Assembly (NCBI GenBank): GCA_035582835.1 | Contig: JAYKAV010000900.1 | Coordinates: forward strand, 587,539-651,538 | Origin: Phoebastria nigripes | Lineage: Eukaryota; Chordata; Aves; Procellariiformes; Diomedeidae | DNA: 64,000 nucleotides | Direction: 5' to 3' | Shown: one piece after another, positions 1 to 12,372 of the stretch | Numbering within the stretch: the first letter of the stretch is position 1 | Layout of the letters: each line of letters starts with the position of its first letter | The notes under the pieces: model-generated | Databases searched by the model: none | The model's input: the letters and a program-made list of their open reading frames with translations, nothing else | Told to the model about the DNA's origin: nothing | Translations under genes and position numbers: made by a program

Positions 1-3000
1 ACTTATTTGTCAGTTCTTTGGAGGTTTGATAGTCTTTAACAATTTGTAGTTCACACAGTATTCAAAATTAATAATTGAAACTATTTTCTATATCATAGAT
101 TATAGTTTTCCAAAGTGCTGTTGTGCAATAACTATCCTGGCAAATTTCTTTTAAAATCCATACTTAGATCCATATCTATCAGTTTACAGTATTTGGGATA
201 GTTCCTTTCAGTAAAAAATCAAAACTTCCTTACTTTTTAAATCAGCATTGGTTAAGACAATATACTGTAGTTCTGTCTGCTGATTTGTCAGTAGTTTTAA
301 CAGCTGAAGTTAATGAAAAGTAAAGTGTAGATATGCTATTTGCTGGAAAATGTAACTAGAAAGACAAAAGGATATATGCTGTGTAACATGCTAACCTGAG
401 CAGGGAAGGACCCAAAGCTTGCAAACTATAGCAAGAAAAGAATCAGATTGGTCTGTATATGGTATGCATATGTCCATCTCTCATTGGGCCACAAGAAGGA
501 CCTGTGTATTCAGAGTAATGGTAATCTCAAAATACCAGAAGCAATGCAAACTCTGCTGAAGAACTGGAATACTATTTCCTGCTCTCCTCTTTCCTCAACC
601 AACTTCTAGGTTTGGCTTTGTCAGTTTCTTCTATTTTTCTCTTTGAAACACCTTGAGGCTTTATGTGTGAAAGTATGATACTTTCAGGTACACAAGCATC
701 TGGAGTGATTATTTTAAATTGGATGAACACCATTGATTTTGTGCATGTTATAAAAGGCTATATTCCAAACAGGGGTTCCTATTCTTTCACATTCTTTTAC
801 AATTTTTCAGCCTCCGTGCTCTCTTCGTTTTCTATCTCATGTCCCCTCTCAGATGGCACAGTAAGGAAAAGCCACAAAACCTTTGCTTGTTTATGTTAGT
901 TGGGCCCATTAATTAGCATCCCAAAGACTTAAAGTAACAGTTAGGTTTGACATCTCATCAAAACATCATGGAAAGGTTCATTACCCTGATGCATACTAGA
1001 GCTGCCACATTTATCTGGCATTCTAAATGACTCAGGAATTCAGGAGGAATTCAGAAAACTATTTTCAACAATGCATTTAACAGGAANAGAGAAATGTTAC
1101 CAAGTACTCAAGAACAAAAACCAAAGTGATACATGAAGTCTGTATTTTTTACATCAAAAATCCTGTGAGCCAAAAAAAAGCCAAAAGTGGGATTCTCTAA
1201 GTAAATGCTGTAAAAAGTCTGTAAAAGGTTCTCCAGCATTTCATTCTTTATACTTAAAGGCTTCATATCACTAGCTGTTTAAGGCTGGTAAGAAAAACAA
1301 CATTTGTAAAATATGGAAATTTGATGATTCTTGACAGAAATACTTTTGGGAGTAGTTAACAGATGTATGCTTCGTCTTGCACATAATGATTTCTCATCTT
1401 AAATAAGCAGTGCTGGCCTGATTTTTAGGAAGAACATTCAACGCAGCTGCCAGGAGAAGAGGTAGGGGACCACTCTGCTCCCTCTGATATACAGCTGCTC
1501 TCTAGGGCCTCTTTCCTCTGAATTCAGCTCTAACACGATCCAGAGATGTTCTGGCAACACCTCCTTTCCCCTGTTAACAACGTGACCAGCCAGAAGAAAG
1601 CAGGAGCCATTGCAGCAGTCGGTTCCTATTTAAGGATTTGCTTATACAACAGTAGCTGCAGCTAATTTCCTTTGGTTACATGCCAGCTGCCTGTAGACAC
1701 AAGAGCTCCCAAGCTCAGTAAGGACAGTCCGTACGACACGGCTCTCGTGCAGGCTGTGCACATATTTTTCTTCCTGTAGGCCTCCTGTGAATGCACGGAA
1801 ATGCCAAGAACCAGCTCATTTTCAAAATATCTCCCCTCTAACTTTGCTGCCACCTCGAAACCCCATGCAAACTCCACATGCATATCTCCAGTGATGTCTC
1901 AGCTTCCAACAAGTTGGTGCCTAGTTAGGACTCTTGCTTCAGCAAGGCCAAAATGTCATTCAGGTGTTGTGAGCTCTCTGTGAGCACTACAGCTCACCCT
2001 GGTATTTAGCCACAAACCTGTACAATATGCAGTGACTGGGATGGGGAAGATATGTCTGTTAATAAGCTGAGATACTAGAATATTTTCCCATACTTAGAAT
2101 GCTTAAAAAAAAAGGAAATTACCTTCTCTAATAACATTTTTCAATTGTATACATTGCTCTTTCATATCCTAACAGAACAGAACAGACATGTTAACAGAAG
2201 AACGTTTGGTTAAAAATAGATTCATTTGAACAAAGGACCAATTTGTCGCAAATAAACTGCTAGAGGTCTTGGTCAAAATTTACAATGTGATGAACTCTTC
2301 AAATTACATTTAATTGCAATTTTACTAGCCAGTAATAGGTACCACAATTGAAAAAGAGACTGCATAAAACCCTTAATTTCTTCCCTGTCAGGTTTTCAGC
2401 TGTATCTAATTAATTATCAATATTGCCATAGAAATAAAATGTAGAAGCAGAGTGTGAAACAGACTCTCATCGGGTAATGCCTTTTGTGAAAGTTCATTCA
2501 AACAAAATTAAGATTTTGGATATTAGATTCAACACAATGGAAGTCTGGCCTTCGAAATAATCTAAAATGCAAACTTGCTTCCTACTTCTGATACAAGAAT
2601 TACTAGGAAGTAATGGATCATTTTATTATGTAAGACCAGAAAGTAGTCAATTGTGCAATATTTAAACAAAAATATTCACTCAATCATCTGACAGGACATC
2701 GATGTACCTATTTCTTTCTTGAAACCTATTTTATTGGTGTGAACTGTCATCAAAGGGAATATTTTCTTAATAATACTACACTCTTAAAAGTTGTATTCTG
2801 ATTAGATGTGCATATCCACATTTTATTTTTGGAAGAGTATGGCTGTAAGTGCAGGGAGAGAACAGCCAGTTTGAGGCTGTCCATGTAATCTGTAGTGGAC
2901 TGCACTGGGAATGTGCAGCTCATTGTTCTCTACAGATGTACAAATTCTGGGNTTTTTTTGTTTGTTTGTTTTGTTGTTGTTGTGGTGGTCATGGTTTTGT

Positions 3001-6000
3001 TTGTTTGTTTTTGGTTTTTTCCCCCTGAAAAAGCTATATTTTGTTGTGTACACCATCTCTCTCCTGTTTCAGAGTTCTCCCTAAGATGGTTGCACAGCTT
3101 ATACATTATTAGTGCATGTAAATTATTCAGCTGCTTTTAATGGCACATCAATCTACTTTCAGCATTAAAGCAGGGACAACCAGTGAGACCTACAGCTAAA
3201 GTAAAGAGGCTGCGAAAGAGGATCTTTTGAATATTGTTCAAAAGTACTTTATCATTGGCCCCTAAATTGAGACTGCAGAAAGCAAAGTGCAAAAGTGGGT
3301 GTGCTTCAGAAAGGGGATCACCGGAAGCCACTTNTCACGAAATATGAGAAAGTGCCTGACACGGACCTTTTATAATTATGGGCCCATGATTGCAAATGAA
3401 AATGTTATGTTTATGTTAGGAGGAACAGGCGTGTATCACATGAGGTCAATCAAAGGGGGAGATTTTGCAAAGGTATCCGATTAGGCTATTGGATGCTCAC
3501 AGGTGAATTGTTTAGATAAAATCACTGGAGAAATGTGTGAGGAAGTTTGACAGATAATTTTCTCTGACTACTTTAAGTCTTTTGCTTAAGGGCAGGGGAG
3601 TTATGGGAATGGAGAGGATCTGAAAGTGAATATAGGGCAATTTATAGATGTAAGGTCACAAAAAGTCAGGTAAGCTGGCACCTGTTGAACTGGTCTTCAA
3701 AACATGATGTTTTGCTTAAGAAAAGAAAGAAAAAACTTACATAAGGAATAAAGATAAGAGTAAGGAACAACATTATCTACAGATCACAACTAGCAGCACA
3801 AAAAGAAATTTCCATGAATAACCAAAATGTAATTTGTTTTTTATTCTGTATGTGAGATAGCATACATTCTTTAAAACATCCTGGCTAGACCTCATAAGAT
3901 ACAAGTACTGTTTCTTACCACTCTGTTTTGATCACTTTCAATTAAGTTTTAGAATCCACATAACTGATAACCTCTCTGAATTTATTCAAAGAATGAACTT
4001 TAGTGTATGTTTATGGTCATGAATTTCTGTAAACAAGTCTTTTAAAGAGGTACACTTGCTTATACAAAGCCCTAGACAATTCCATTAGGGATCTTTTGTG
4101 GTATTATAGACACCAGAATAATTTCCTCTTTGGTAAATGGGTAAAGTAGAATAAAAGCAGAATGCACTGTAAGAAAAATAAAGAAGTTGAAATTGTTCTT
4201 TCTAAAGTTATTTTTCATATTCACTCAAGCAGATTTTTATTATGGCTAGATATTGGTACTATGTAAAGTTTACACAGCACCAGCAAAACACAAGGAGTCT
4301 TATGAACAGTTATAAAGAAGAGATTTCCCACTTTAAGAATGCAGTTCAAATAGCCCATGCACACATACAAGAAGCAGAGGAGGAGAGGAATGGAAAATAA
4401 CAACAGAAGCAAGGCTAAACAGGATTGTGTAATATCTTAGTAATGTCACAGCTTATTTAGATTTCCAACTGTCTAGTCTGATGACATTTGCTAAATGAAG
4501 AATGGTGCAGGAAAAGCCTTAGAAAAGATGCAACTTTAAGAAAAAGATTTAAAAAAAAAAAAACCTCAAAGAATACCCATGTATGTTGTGAGAGACTTCA
4601 AGGATCTCTTATTTTAGTATAAATGCAAAAACTGGAGCACAAGGAGTCAATGAAAAGGTTAATGCTCAAAAGCAAAGACCCTTTTTCAAACCTATGCAGG
4701 TGGTGTGATTTTTTTTTTTTTTCCAGGGTATTATAAAAAAAAGAAGACACATGACTACAACACAAGATTCTGATAGATATACATGGAAAACAAAAGACCA
4801 TATTCTTACTTTTTCAGTCCAAATTTATGCGTTTGGCAATGAGAAATACTTATACCTTAAAGGAAGAAAAAAAAAAGTGTGATGAACTATCACTGAGAAC
4901 GCAGACATTACAGCCAACAGTTGGAACTAAGCCAAGCCCCAAACCTTCAAGCCACAAAAAGTTAGTAATTAGCAGGCTTCTACTTGCCCTGTCAGCAGAG
5001 CCCGTAGAGGGAGACATTCACTACCTGTCGATGGACTAAGTACAATCTTCATGGCTGTAGATGTCTCAGTTTTTAGACTGAAATTTGATTAAACAGTCTG
5101 CCTTAGTTTGTACAGTTAAAATGGTGACCCACCATGAAGACATACAATTGAACCAAAGAAAAGTCAACTATAAGAGAAATGGATTTTCAGACCACAAATC
5201 TGCAAGAGAAATTCCAAGCAGAATATCTGAAGCTCTTGAAAAAAAAAACAGAAATGAATGGAGGCAGACGTGTGGTGGATGGCAGAAGGAGAATTAAAAT
5301 AAAATGAATGTAAAAGCATGTAATTGAGTAATAAGGACTCTTGACTACAGCATGGAAGGAGCTGCAGGCATTTGGCATGGTCTTCAATCCAGTTAAACTA
5401 AATTGTTCCCAAGGGATTGCAGAGCACCGATCCAAAGTCATTCAGACAAAACTATTTAAGAATTCTGAATTCTTACTATTTCTACACAAACTCATTAATC
5501 ACAAAGTAAAAACAAATAAACAAAATTCCCTACCCCCTAAAAAGGTCTAACAACAGCTACTCAAGAACTAATACTTTCCTCACTACCTTGGGAAATAGTG
5601 ATTTAGAAAACTGCTGGCTGGCTTTGCAGACCAGCTGGTGATTGAAGGAATCACAGCCTAACTAGTGGAGCCCCTTCAAATCTGCACATCTGGTCAGCAC
5701 TGATTTTCACTAGGATTAATGCTTGGAAAAGCCTCAGCAGCCAGCTTCAAGCAAACTTGTCAGTATCATTTCCTGCATTTTTGAGAAGGGAATCCAAAAA
5801 CCCATCTGATCTGTTATGGCCATTTGAGGATAAATCAGTGAATATCTCTAGAAACCCAGTGATGCATCTGTTTGCTGACATGACAGGGAACAGGACTTGG
5901 TGACTGAAGCATCCAGTTGTTCCTAGGCCCTGTGTACCTATCACAGACATCGTATCATATAATCCCCTTTTACTGTGTAATGGGATGTGTCCTTAGAAGA

Positions 6001-9000
6001 GCATAGTCTTTCACATATACAATTCTCGTTGTAAGGCTGTTTCAGAATATTACTGCTGATAAGGTCAGGGAACCTTTTCCCCCCTCCTAATGTACATTTA
6101 TTATTGGTCTGCTTTTCTACCATTTGTTTCTCTGTCAATAGCCATAACTGTTGCTGGATTAACTAGTTCACCCTTTCCCCTGTTTATTCAACTATGTTTA
6201 CAGATACTTTCCCAAACCTTTGGTTTTTAAGCTGAAGGAGCGGTTCTCCTCTATCCTGTATTTTAAAAATATTCTCTAGACCCTCACAGATCATCAAGCC
6301 TCCTTTTCCTGAATGACTTCCAAGTTTGGCAATGCTGCCTGCTATAGCACTTCATAAAAAGAAAAAAAAACCAACAAAAAACCCCCAAACCAAACAATCC
6401 ACCACCAACTATCCTAACTGTCCTTCCTTAGAGATTACAGTTCTGCATTTTTTTCTTATTATTAGCTCATGGGATTCAATCCTGGTATCTCTTCTACTAA
6501 CATAGTGGAGAAAAATCGTTTTGAGGTGAAAGTCAATAAGCAGCCCCAAATATCATCAGAGAGAAAAACCTCACCCTCTATTAACTAGAAATACATCTTT
6601 ATCCTAGGTAAGCACAGGCTGGAGTTTTGTCCTTCCCACCATGCCCCTCTATCCCTTTGAGTATTACATTCTTTATAAAGAAAAATGAAGGGTGTATTGA
6701 TTAAAAGAATCTTCAGGTGTTTAAGGAAGAAAAATGAAAATTTTACCTGAAAAAGTTCAGTAAAAGATTGCTTATACTAATCTCAGTTTTTTTACGGTCT
6801 GGGACATTCTGATCTCTCACTTAATTGCTCCTAACTCATCACCAGAAAAACAGATGCAACAAAAAACTTCTCTTTTCTATGGTATTCTCTCTTTTCCATC
6901 ATTTCTTTGTTGATTTGGAAAGATCTCATGAAGACATGTCACTCAGTAGCAGATTTAGCACCACATTTAAGCGTGTGAAACATGAGTGGGGGTTGGAGAT
7001 TAAAGGCCACTAGGAACTTAGAACAAAAAACCAAACACGATATAAAAGGATCGTGGGTGCTTCAAAACATACGCTGTTTCAGTTCTACAGCTAGTTCTAC
7101 CCTCTCATCCAATGCTGGAAAACCAAGATAATCCATCACAGAGAAATCAGGGCATAACGTTTAAAGTTCGTCACATACAATGGTTTTTTTTTGTGGTTAG
7201 TGCTTCTTGGGACTTAAAATATGCAAAATGCTAATGACACCAACAGCACAGAGGTGAGGGTCAATGAGTCTAGCAGGCCATGCACATGCTGAGCATTGCA
7301 GAAACAGAAGCTTTTTTCACATACTTCCTCTAAAAGCACATCTCACATCTGGTATAGTTACAGATGTTACAGAAGCAGGACAGAAAAAAGACTAATTGCC
7401 AAACGTACACAAAGGCTAAAGGTGTTTTAACAGTTTGTAGAGAAATAAAGCAAACAGACCTCAAAAACAGCCTTTGGTTTAGATCCAGATTCAGTGCATC
7501 ATAAAGTTAAGCAGACAGATGGAAAGTTCAGAAAACTTTGAGATAATCAGGCTGCAACAGTACCCACAGAGCTATCTGCAGAGATCTTCGTGAAATTGTA
7601 AAAGAAGAGACAATTATGTGTCCAGTCTTCCTGAGGAAGCAGATTACCATAGCTGAGATTTCAGCAAGTTAATTCAGTCCTTTCAATCTAGAAATTGGCA
7701 GTAGGGTGATGCTAGATTCTCTCTCTTGTTTTCCCCAAAAGAGCAGGAGGAGATGCCACCACAGGTGAAACAGTACCTCAACCACAGTCATGTATGGAAA
7801 AGGACAATTAAAGAAACAGGCAGCAGCACACTCCAGCACTGAAAATACCCAAGCAGACATTTGACAGTCTGGAATTACCTGTTTACTGTCAGCTATATTT
7901 GCTCACTAATTTTTGTAGAAAAGTCAGTCATCAGCTATTCCTTATAAATAATTTTTTCTGGGCAGACCTAGAGCCAAAAGAACATGAAGACTGACTTCAT
8001 TTCATGGCATCACAGTAACAGGTACAGCTGTCTGCATCAGTCCTTGAATACAAACACTTTTCCCTGACAGAGCCTGAAATCTACAGCCTGAACCTTTGAT
8101 GATGATGATATTTCTCTTTGAATTCTGGGAGTGTGCTTTTCTTTTTCAAGATACCAGCCTGCCACAAATAAATATTTAACATCACCATTTCTTGTTCAGA
8201 GCCAACAATATGCATATTCACAGTATTGCTACCTCCATGAAAACGACACTGGCTTATCTCAGGCAAGACAGCAGAAAAGGGCAGGCACCAGAAACAGCAG
8301 GTTGAGTCCTACCGGAATTCAGGTACCGCACACAGGTCAAGTTTCAGTCTTATTTCACCATATCTTTACATTTGATACTTTACCGGAAACCAAATTAGAA
8401 TATAATAAATGCAATATAGTCTCAAAGAAAGGAACCAGAACAAGAGATGATAGATTCAGAGGTGAAACATGAACCAGCAAGCAGTTAAACCTACGGTCTT
8501 ATTTACAGCTACAAGATCAGAGAAGTCCCGGTTATCCTCTTACAAACTGATGGAAAAAAACCCCCACTCCTAAACCTATCAAAATACACATCTCTAACAC
8601 TTGCTTTCTGCAGCCTCCATCCTGGTGAAGCCTTCTCTTCAGCTTTGAAAAGGCCACCCTGTAAAGAGTCAGCCTAGAAGAAAGACATCTGTTGCAGCCC
8701 AGAAGTATTTCCTAGTAAATGATCCAAGAAGAGCAGCACATGGAGGGAGTCAGTAGAGAGGCTGCATAATATTTGTTCTAACCTTGCAAGTAATGGGCAT
8801 CACCTGTCAGGATGAGTAAATCACAGACCTGGTCTAAACACCGTGCAGTCCTCTGCTGTGGCTATGACTGCACATAACAGGAACACCTGCAAAGCAGTTT
8901 ACAAATGGCAGTAAACGACTCTCCAGAACTGTGACAAGACACAGTGTGTTACATAAATGCATGTTGCTTCAGTAAACCTGCTTGTTAAATAGTCTAGAAT

Positions 9001-10057
9001 TACTTCTGTCTTTCTGTAAAAGATTTCCTAAGTAACTATGACCAGATCTCTGAACTGAGGCACATGCTCCAAACACGTTTTTTAAATTAAAGATAAAAAC
9101 CTTCTGCTGCTAGAACTGTCTGATTATTAAACAAATTGAGCACAACCACTGTGAGAGTTACAACCTTTCTTATAAAAAATGCTACAATATACATCAGAGC
9201 ATAATTTGTCATTTAAAGAAAATTTTATGGCTACCATTTTACCCCTTCAGGATAAAGCCTTCTGACATCGTATTTCCTATCACAAACTCAGTGTACATTC
9301 CTGCACCACAATGAATTTCTTTCCAAATCAGTTCCTAATATGGTTCCAGCACCTTCTGCATGTTTTGGGCTAGAGTATCAAATAATAAAACAGCCTACAC
9401 TGCTGACAGTGACATGGAGGAGAAAAACAGTTAAATAGACTGCATGAAAACAACTAGAAGGCCAGACATAAATGAACTATCTGTAATCTCAGAGTAAACA
9501 TGTGACATACCATCAGATGACTGGTGAACAGACTGCCACTTAAAATAAGTACATCAAGACATACAAAAATATTGATGCAGAGCAGCATATGATCCCCCTC
9601 AAGAAAGCAACATCAGTCATTTCTGAGAGAGAAATAGGAGTGGCAGAATAGGTCATCTCACATATCATCCTGATGGTACAACACTGTGCAGTAGTCTCTC
9701 ACCTATGTGAAAGCTCAAACTCAATTCCATACTAAAATCACTTTCTGTTCTCTTGGGTATCTATATGAAATGTACCAAAATAAGGAAATTAAGAGCAAAC
9801 AGTTAACCACCTTTTTAATATGTACATCTAATAACATATTTTTGAGAGTTACTGTATTCTCAAGAATANGTAAATACATTTGAAGTGCTATCTATGTATT
9901 GCCTATGGCAGAAAATTTACAACATGAAGGAGGGGGTGTTCCACTCACTACTGAGTCAGTATTCATGATACAGAGAGACTGTGTTTTAGTCAGGTTTGTG
10001 TTACTCTTGATAGTCTCCATGTGGAAAATAAAGAATAGGCATGGGGAAACAGCTATT
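1..10057. other. Unique AT-rich non-coding stretch
   Basis: No gene is supportable here. Open frames are short (up to 113 codons at 8131-8472), not continuous with each other, and show no recognisable domain. The stretch has scattered A and T runs, a G/T-rich tract at 2951-3020 and a short GAT run near 8098. A somewhat GC-richer patch lies at about 1430-1990. Single ambiguous bases occur at 1087, 2952, 3334 and 9869. No recent transposon end (CR1 tail or LTR terminus) was seen. Confidence 0.75.
2951..3020. repeat. G/T-rich low-complexity tract (TTTG-like)
   Basis: The plus strand is almost only T and G, dominated by TTTG and TTG units, and is followed by a short C run. An ambiguous base at 2952 sits at its edge. 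The open frames crossing it on both strands are products of the low complexity and are not genes. Confidence 0.85.
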
Positions 10058-10201
10058 TAAAGTGTATGGAGACATTCTGGGAGGAATGCAGAGACATCAT
10101 CAGAGCATCTGGAGATGAGGTTAGGAAAGCCAAAGCCCAGCTGTAACTGAATCCAGCACGGCATGTCAAAGGCAACAAGCAAGGCTTTTATAAGTAGATA
10201 G

Positions 10202-11906
10202 GTGACTAGGAAAGCTAGTGAAAATGTGGGCCCCTTGCTGAATGAGGCAGGGGCCCTGGTGGCACAGAACATGGAAAAGGCTGAGGTACTGAATACCTCC
10301 TTCATCTCAGTCTTTACTAGCAAGACCAGCCTTCAGGAATCCCAGGTCCGAGAGACCAGGGGAAAAATCTGGAGAAATGAAGACTTGCCCTTGGTGGAAG
10401 AGGATCAGGTCAGCGAATAAATGCTTAGGCAAACTGGTCACACATAAGTCCATGTGCACCGATGAGATACACTCATGAATGCTGAGGGAGCTGGCCGATG
10501 TCATTGTGAGGCCACTCTCAATAATCTTTGATCAATCATGGTCATTGGGAGAAGTACCTGAAGACCTGAGAAAAGCAAATGTCACTCCTATCTCCAAGAA
10601 GGGCAAGAAGGAGAACTGGCCAGGGAACAACAGGCTGGTCAGCCTCACTTCAATCCCTGGGGAGGTGATGGAGCAGCTGATCCTGGAAGCCATTTCCAGG
10701 TACATGAAGGACATGAAGATGATCAGGAGTAGTCAACATGGTTCACCAAGGGGAAGTCATGCTTGACCAACTTAATAAACTTCTCTGATGAAATGACTGG
10801 CCTGGCAGATGAGGGGAGAGCAGAGGATATTGTCTACCTAGATTTCAGCAAGGCTTTCGATTCTGTCTCCTGTAAGATCCTCATAGAGAAGCTTGTGAAG
10901 TATCGGCTGGAGGAGCATACAGTGAGGTGGATTGAAAACTGGCTGAATGGCTGGGCCTAGAGGGTGGTGATCAGTGGCACAAAGTCTAGTTGTCGGTCAG
11001 TAACTAGTGGTGTACCCCAGGATCAATACTGGGTCCAGTCCTACTCAACATCCTTATCTGGATGATGGGGCTGAGTGTACCCTCAGCAAGTTTGTTAATG
11101 ACAGAAAACTAGGAGGAGTGACTGATACACCAGAGGGTCATGCTGCCATCCAGATGGACTTTGACTGGCTGGAGAAATGGGCTGACAGGAAACTTATGAA
11201 GTTCAGCAAAGAGAAGTACCAAGTCCTGCACACTACACACTTGGAAACCAAGTTGACCGTGAGCCTACAATGTGCCCTTGCTGCAAAGGAGACTAATGAC
11301 ATCTTGGGGTGCATTTGGAGGGTGTTGACAGCAGGTTGAGAGAAGTGATCCTTCCTCTCTACTTAGCACTAGTGAGGACACACCTGGAGTACTGTGTCCA
11401 GTTCTAGGCTCCTCAGTACAGTACAAGAGAGACAAGAACATACTGAAGAGAGTTCAGTGAGGGGCCACTAAGATAATGGGACCAAGTGCACCCTCAGCAA
11501 ATTTGTAGACAATACAAAATTGGGAGGAGTGCTTGATGCACCAGAGGGTTGTGCTGCCACCCAGAGTGACCTCAACAGTCTTGAGAAATGAGCANACAGG
11601 AACCTCATGCAATTCCACAAGGGGAATTGCCAAGTCCTGTACCTGGCGAAGAATAACCTCAGGCACCAGCACAGGCTGGGGCTCAACCAGCTGGAAAGCA
11701 GCTTTGCGGAAAATGTCCTAGGGGTCCTGGTGGACATCAAGTTGAACGTGAGCCAGCAATGTGCCACTGCAGTAACAAAATCCAATGGTATCCTGGGCTG
11801 CATTAGGAAGAGTGTTGCCAGTGGGTCGAGGGAGGTGATCCTTCCCCTCTACTCAGCACTGGTGAGGTCACACCTGGAGTCCTGTGTCCGGTTCTGGTCT
11901 CCCTAG
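10202..11906 (+). pseudogene. Decayed CR1 ORF2 reverse-transcriptase remnants
   Basis: The CR1 polymerase reading frame survives only as pieces in different frames. 10202-10420 holds the linker before the RT, with EVLNTSFISVFTSKTSLQES. 10479-10766 holds the RT N-terminus, with VTPISKKGKK and the ISRYMKD segment. 10763-10960 holds RT motif A as YLDFSKAFD at 10835-10861, ending at a stop after WLNGWA. 11007-11339 holds the catalytic box region as SKFVNDRKLGG. 11607-11906 holds the C-terminal part ending [24 protein letters not shown]. The catalytic box should be [FY]xDD. It reads FVND at 11091-11102 and FVDN at 11502-11513 in the duplicated copy, so neither copy keeps both aspartates. Stops and frame changes separate the pieces. 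In the intact family this protein copies the element's RNA at a nicked target. This copy cannot encode it. Confidence 0.9.
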
Positions 11907-11945
11907 TGCAAGAGAGACATGGACATACTGGAGAGAGTTCAGTGA
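11061..11945 (+). repeat. Internal direct duplication within the CR1
   Basis: The segment following GATGATGGG at 11061 is repeated after GATAATGGG at about 11472. Matching landmarks are CCTCAGCAA at 11081 and 11492 (offset 411), and AGTTCAGTGA at 11451 and 11936 (offset 485). The first unit has therefore lost about 74 bases net, in the part between CACACTTGGAA and the AGTTGACCGTGAGCC segment. The junction falls in a short shared sequence (GATGATGGG-like), also echoed near 11958 as GATGATGAAGGGAC. This fits a microhomology-driven tandem duplication or a template switch. The two units differ visibly, so the event is old or joined two different CR1 copies. Confidence 0.8.
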
Positions 11946-12372
11946 AGGGCCACTAAGATGATGAAGGGACTGGACCATCTCTTCTATGAGGAAAGGCTGA
12001 GAGAGCTGGGACTATTTAGCCTTGAGAAGAGAAGGGTCAGGGGGATCTTATTAATGTATATAAAATACCTGAAGGCAGGGTGCAAAGAAGATGGAGCCAG
12101 GTGGTGCCCAGTGACAATAGGCAATGAGCACAAACTGAAACACAGGAGCTTCCCTCTGAACATCAGGAAAATCTTTTTTACTGTGAGGGTGACTGAGCAC
12201 TAGGACAGGTTGTCCAGGGAAGTTGTGGAGTCGCCTTCTTTATAGATATTCAAAAGCCACCTGGACATGGTCCTGGGCAACTGGCTGTAGGTGGCCCTGG
12301 TTGAGCAGGGGGGTTGCACCAGGTGATCTCCAGAGGTCCCTTCCAACCTCAACCAGTCTGTCATTCTGTGAC

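Larger units (their letters stand above)
10058..12372 (+). mobile_element. CR1 LINE, 5'-truncated, with internal duplication
   Basis: This is a 2.3-kb non-LTR retrotransposon fragment. It starts in the spacer before the reverse transcriptase, around the AAAGCCCAGCTG segment near 10130, and runs to the typical CR1 3' end GGTCCCTTCCAACC followed by CATTCTGTGAC at about 12372. The 5' truncation and lack of a clear target-site duplication fit CR1 biology. Compared with a linear CR1, the segment encoding the catalytic region to the C-terminal domain occurs twice: about 11061-11480, and again about 11480-11950. The first copy is net about 74 bases shorter. The flanking bases give no sign of a second complete insertion. 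One ambiguous base lies at 11595. A full CR1 is usually about 4.5 kb, so roughly half is missing. It is certainly CR1; the subfamily is not assigned. Confidence 0.93.

Noticed and set aside
1662..1983. Overlapping frames on both strands in a GC-richer patch
   Set aside because: Short, no family resemblance, and mutual shadows.
2823..3140. Frames with VVVVV or NHDHHNNN runs
   Set aside because: Translation of the G/T-rich low-complexity tract and of its complement.
8131..8472. 113-codon frame as a gene
   Set aside because: No domain and AT-rich composition. No supporting splice or promoter pattern, and the length is expected by chance in 64 kb.
11454..11803. Minus-strand frames of 72 and 111 codons
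   Set aside because: Antisense to the duplicated CR1 ORF2 remnant.
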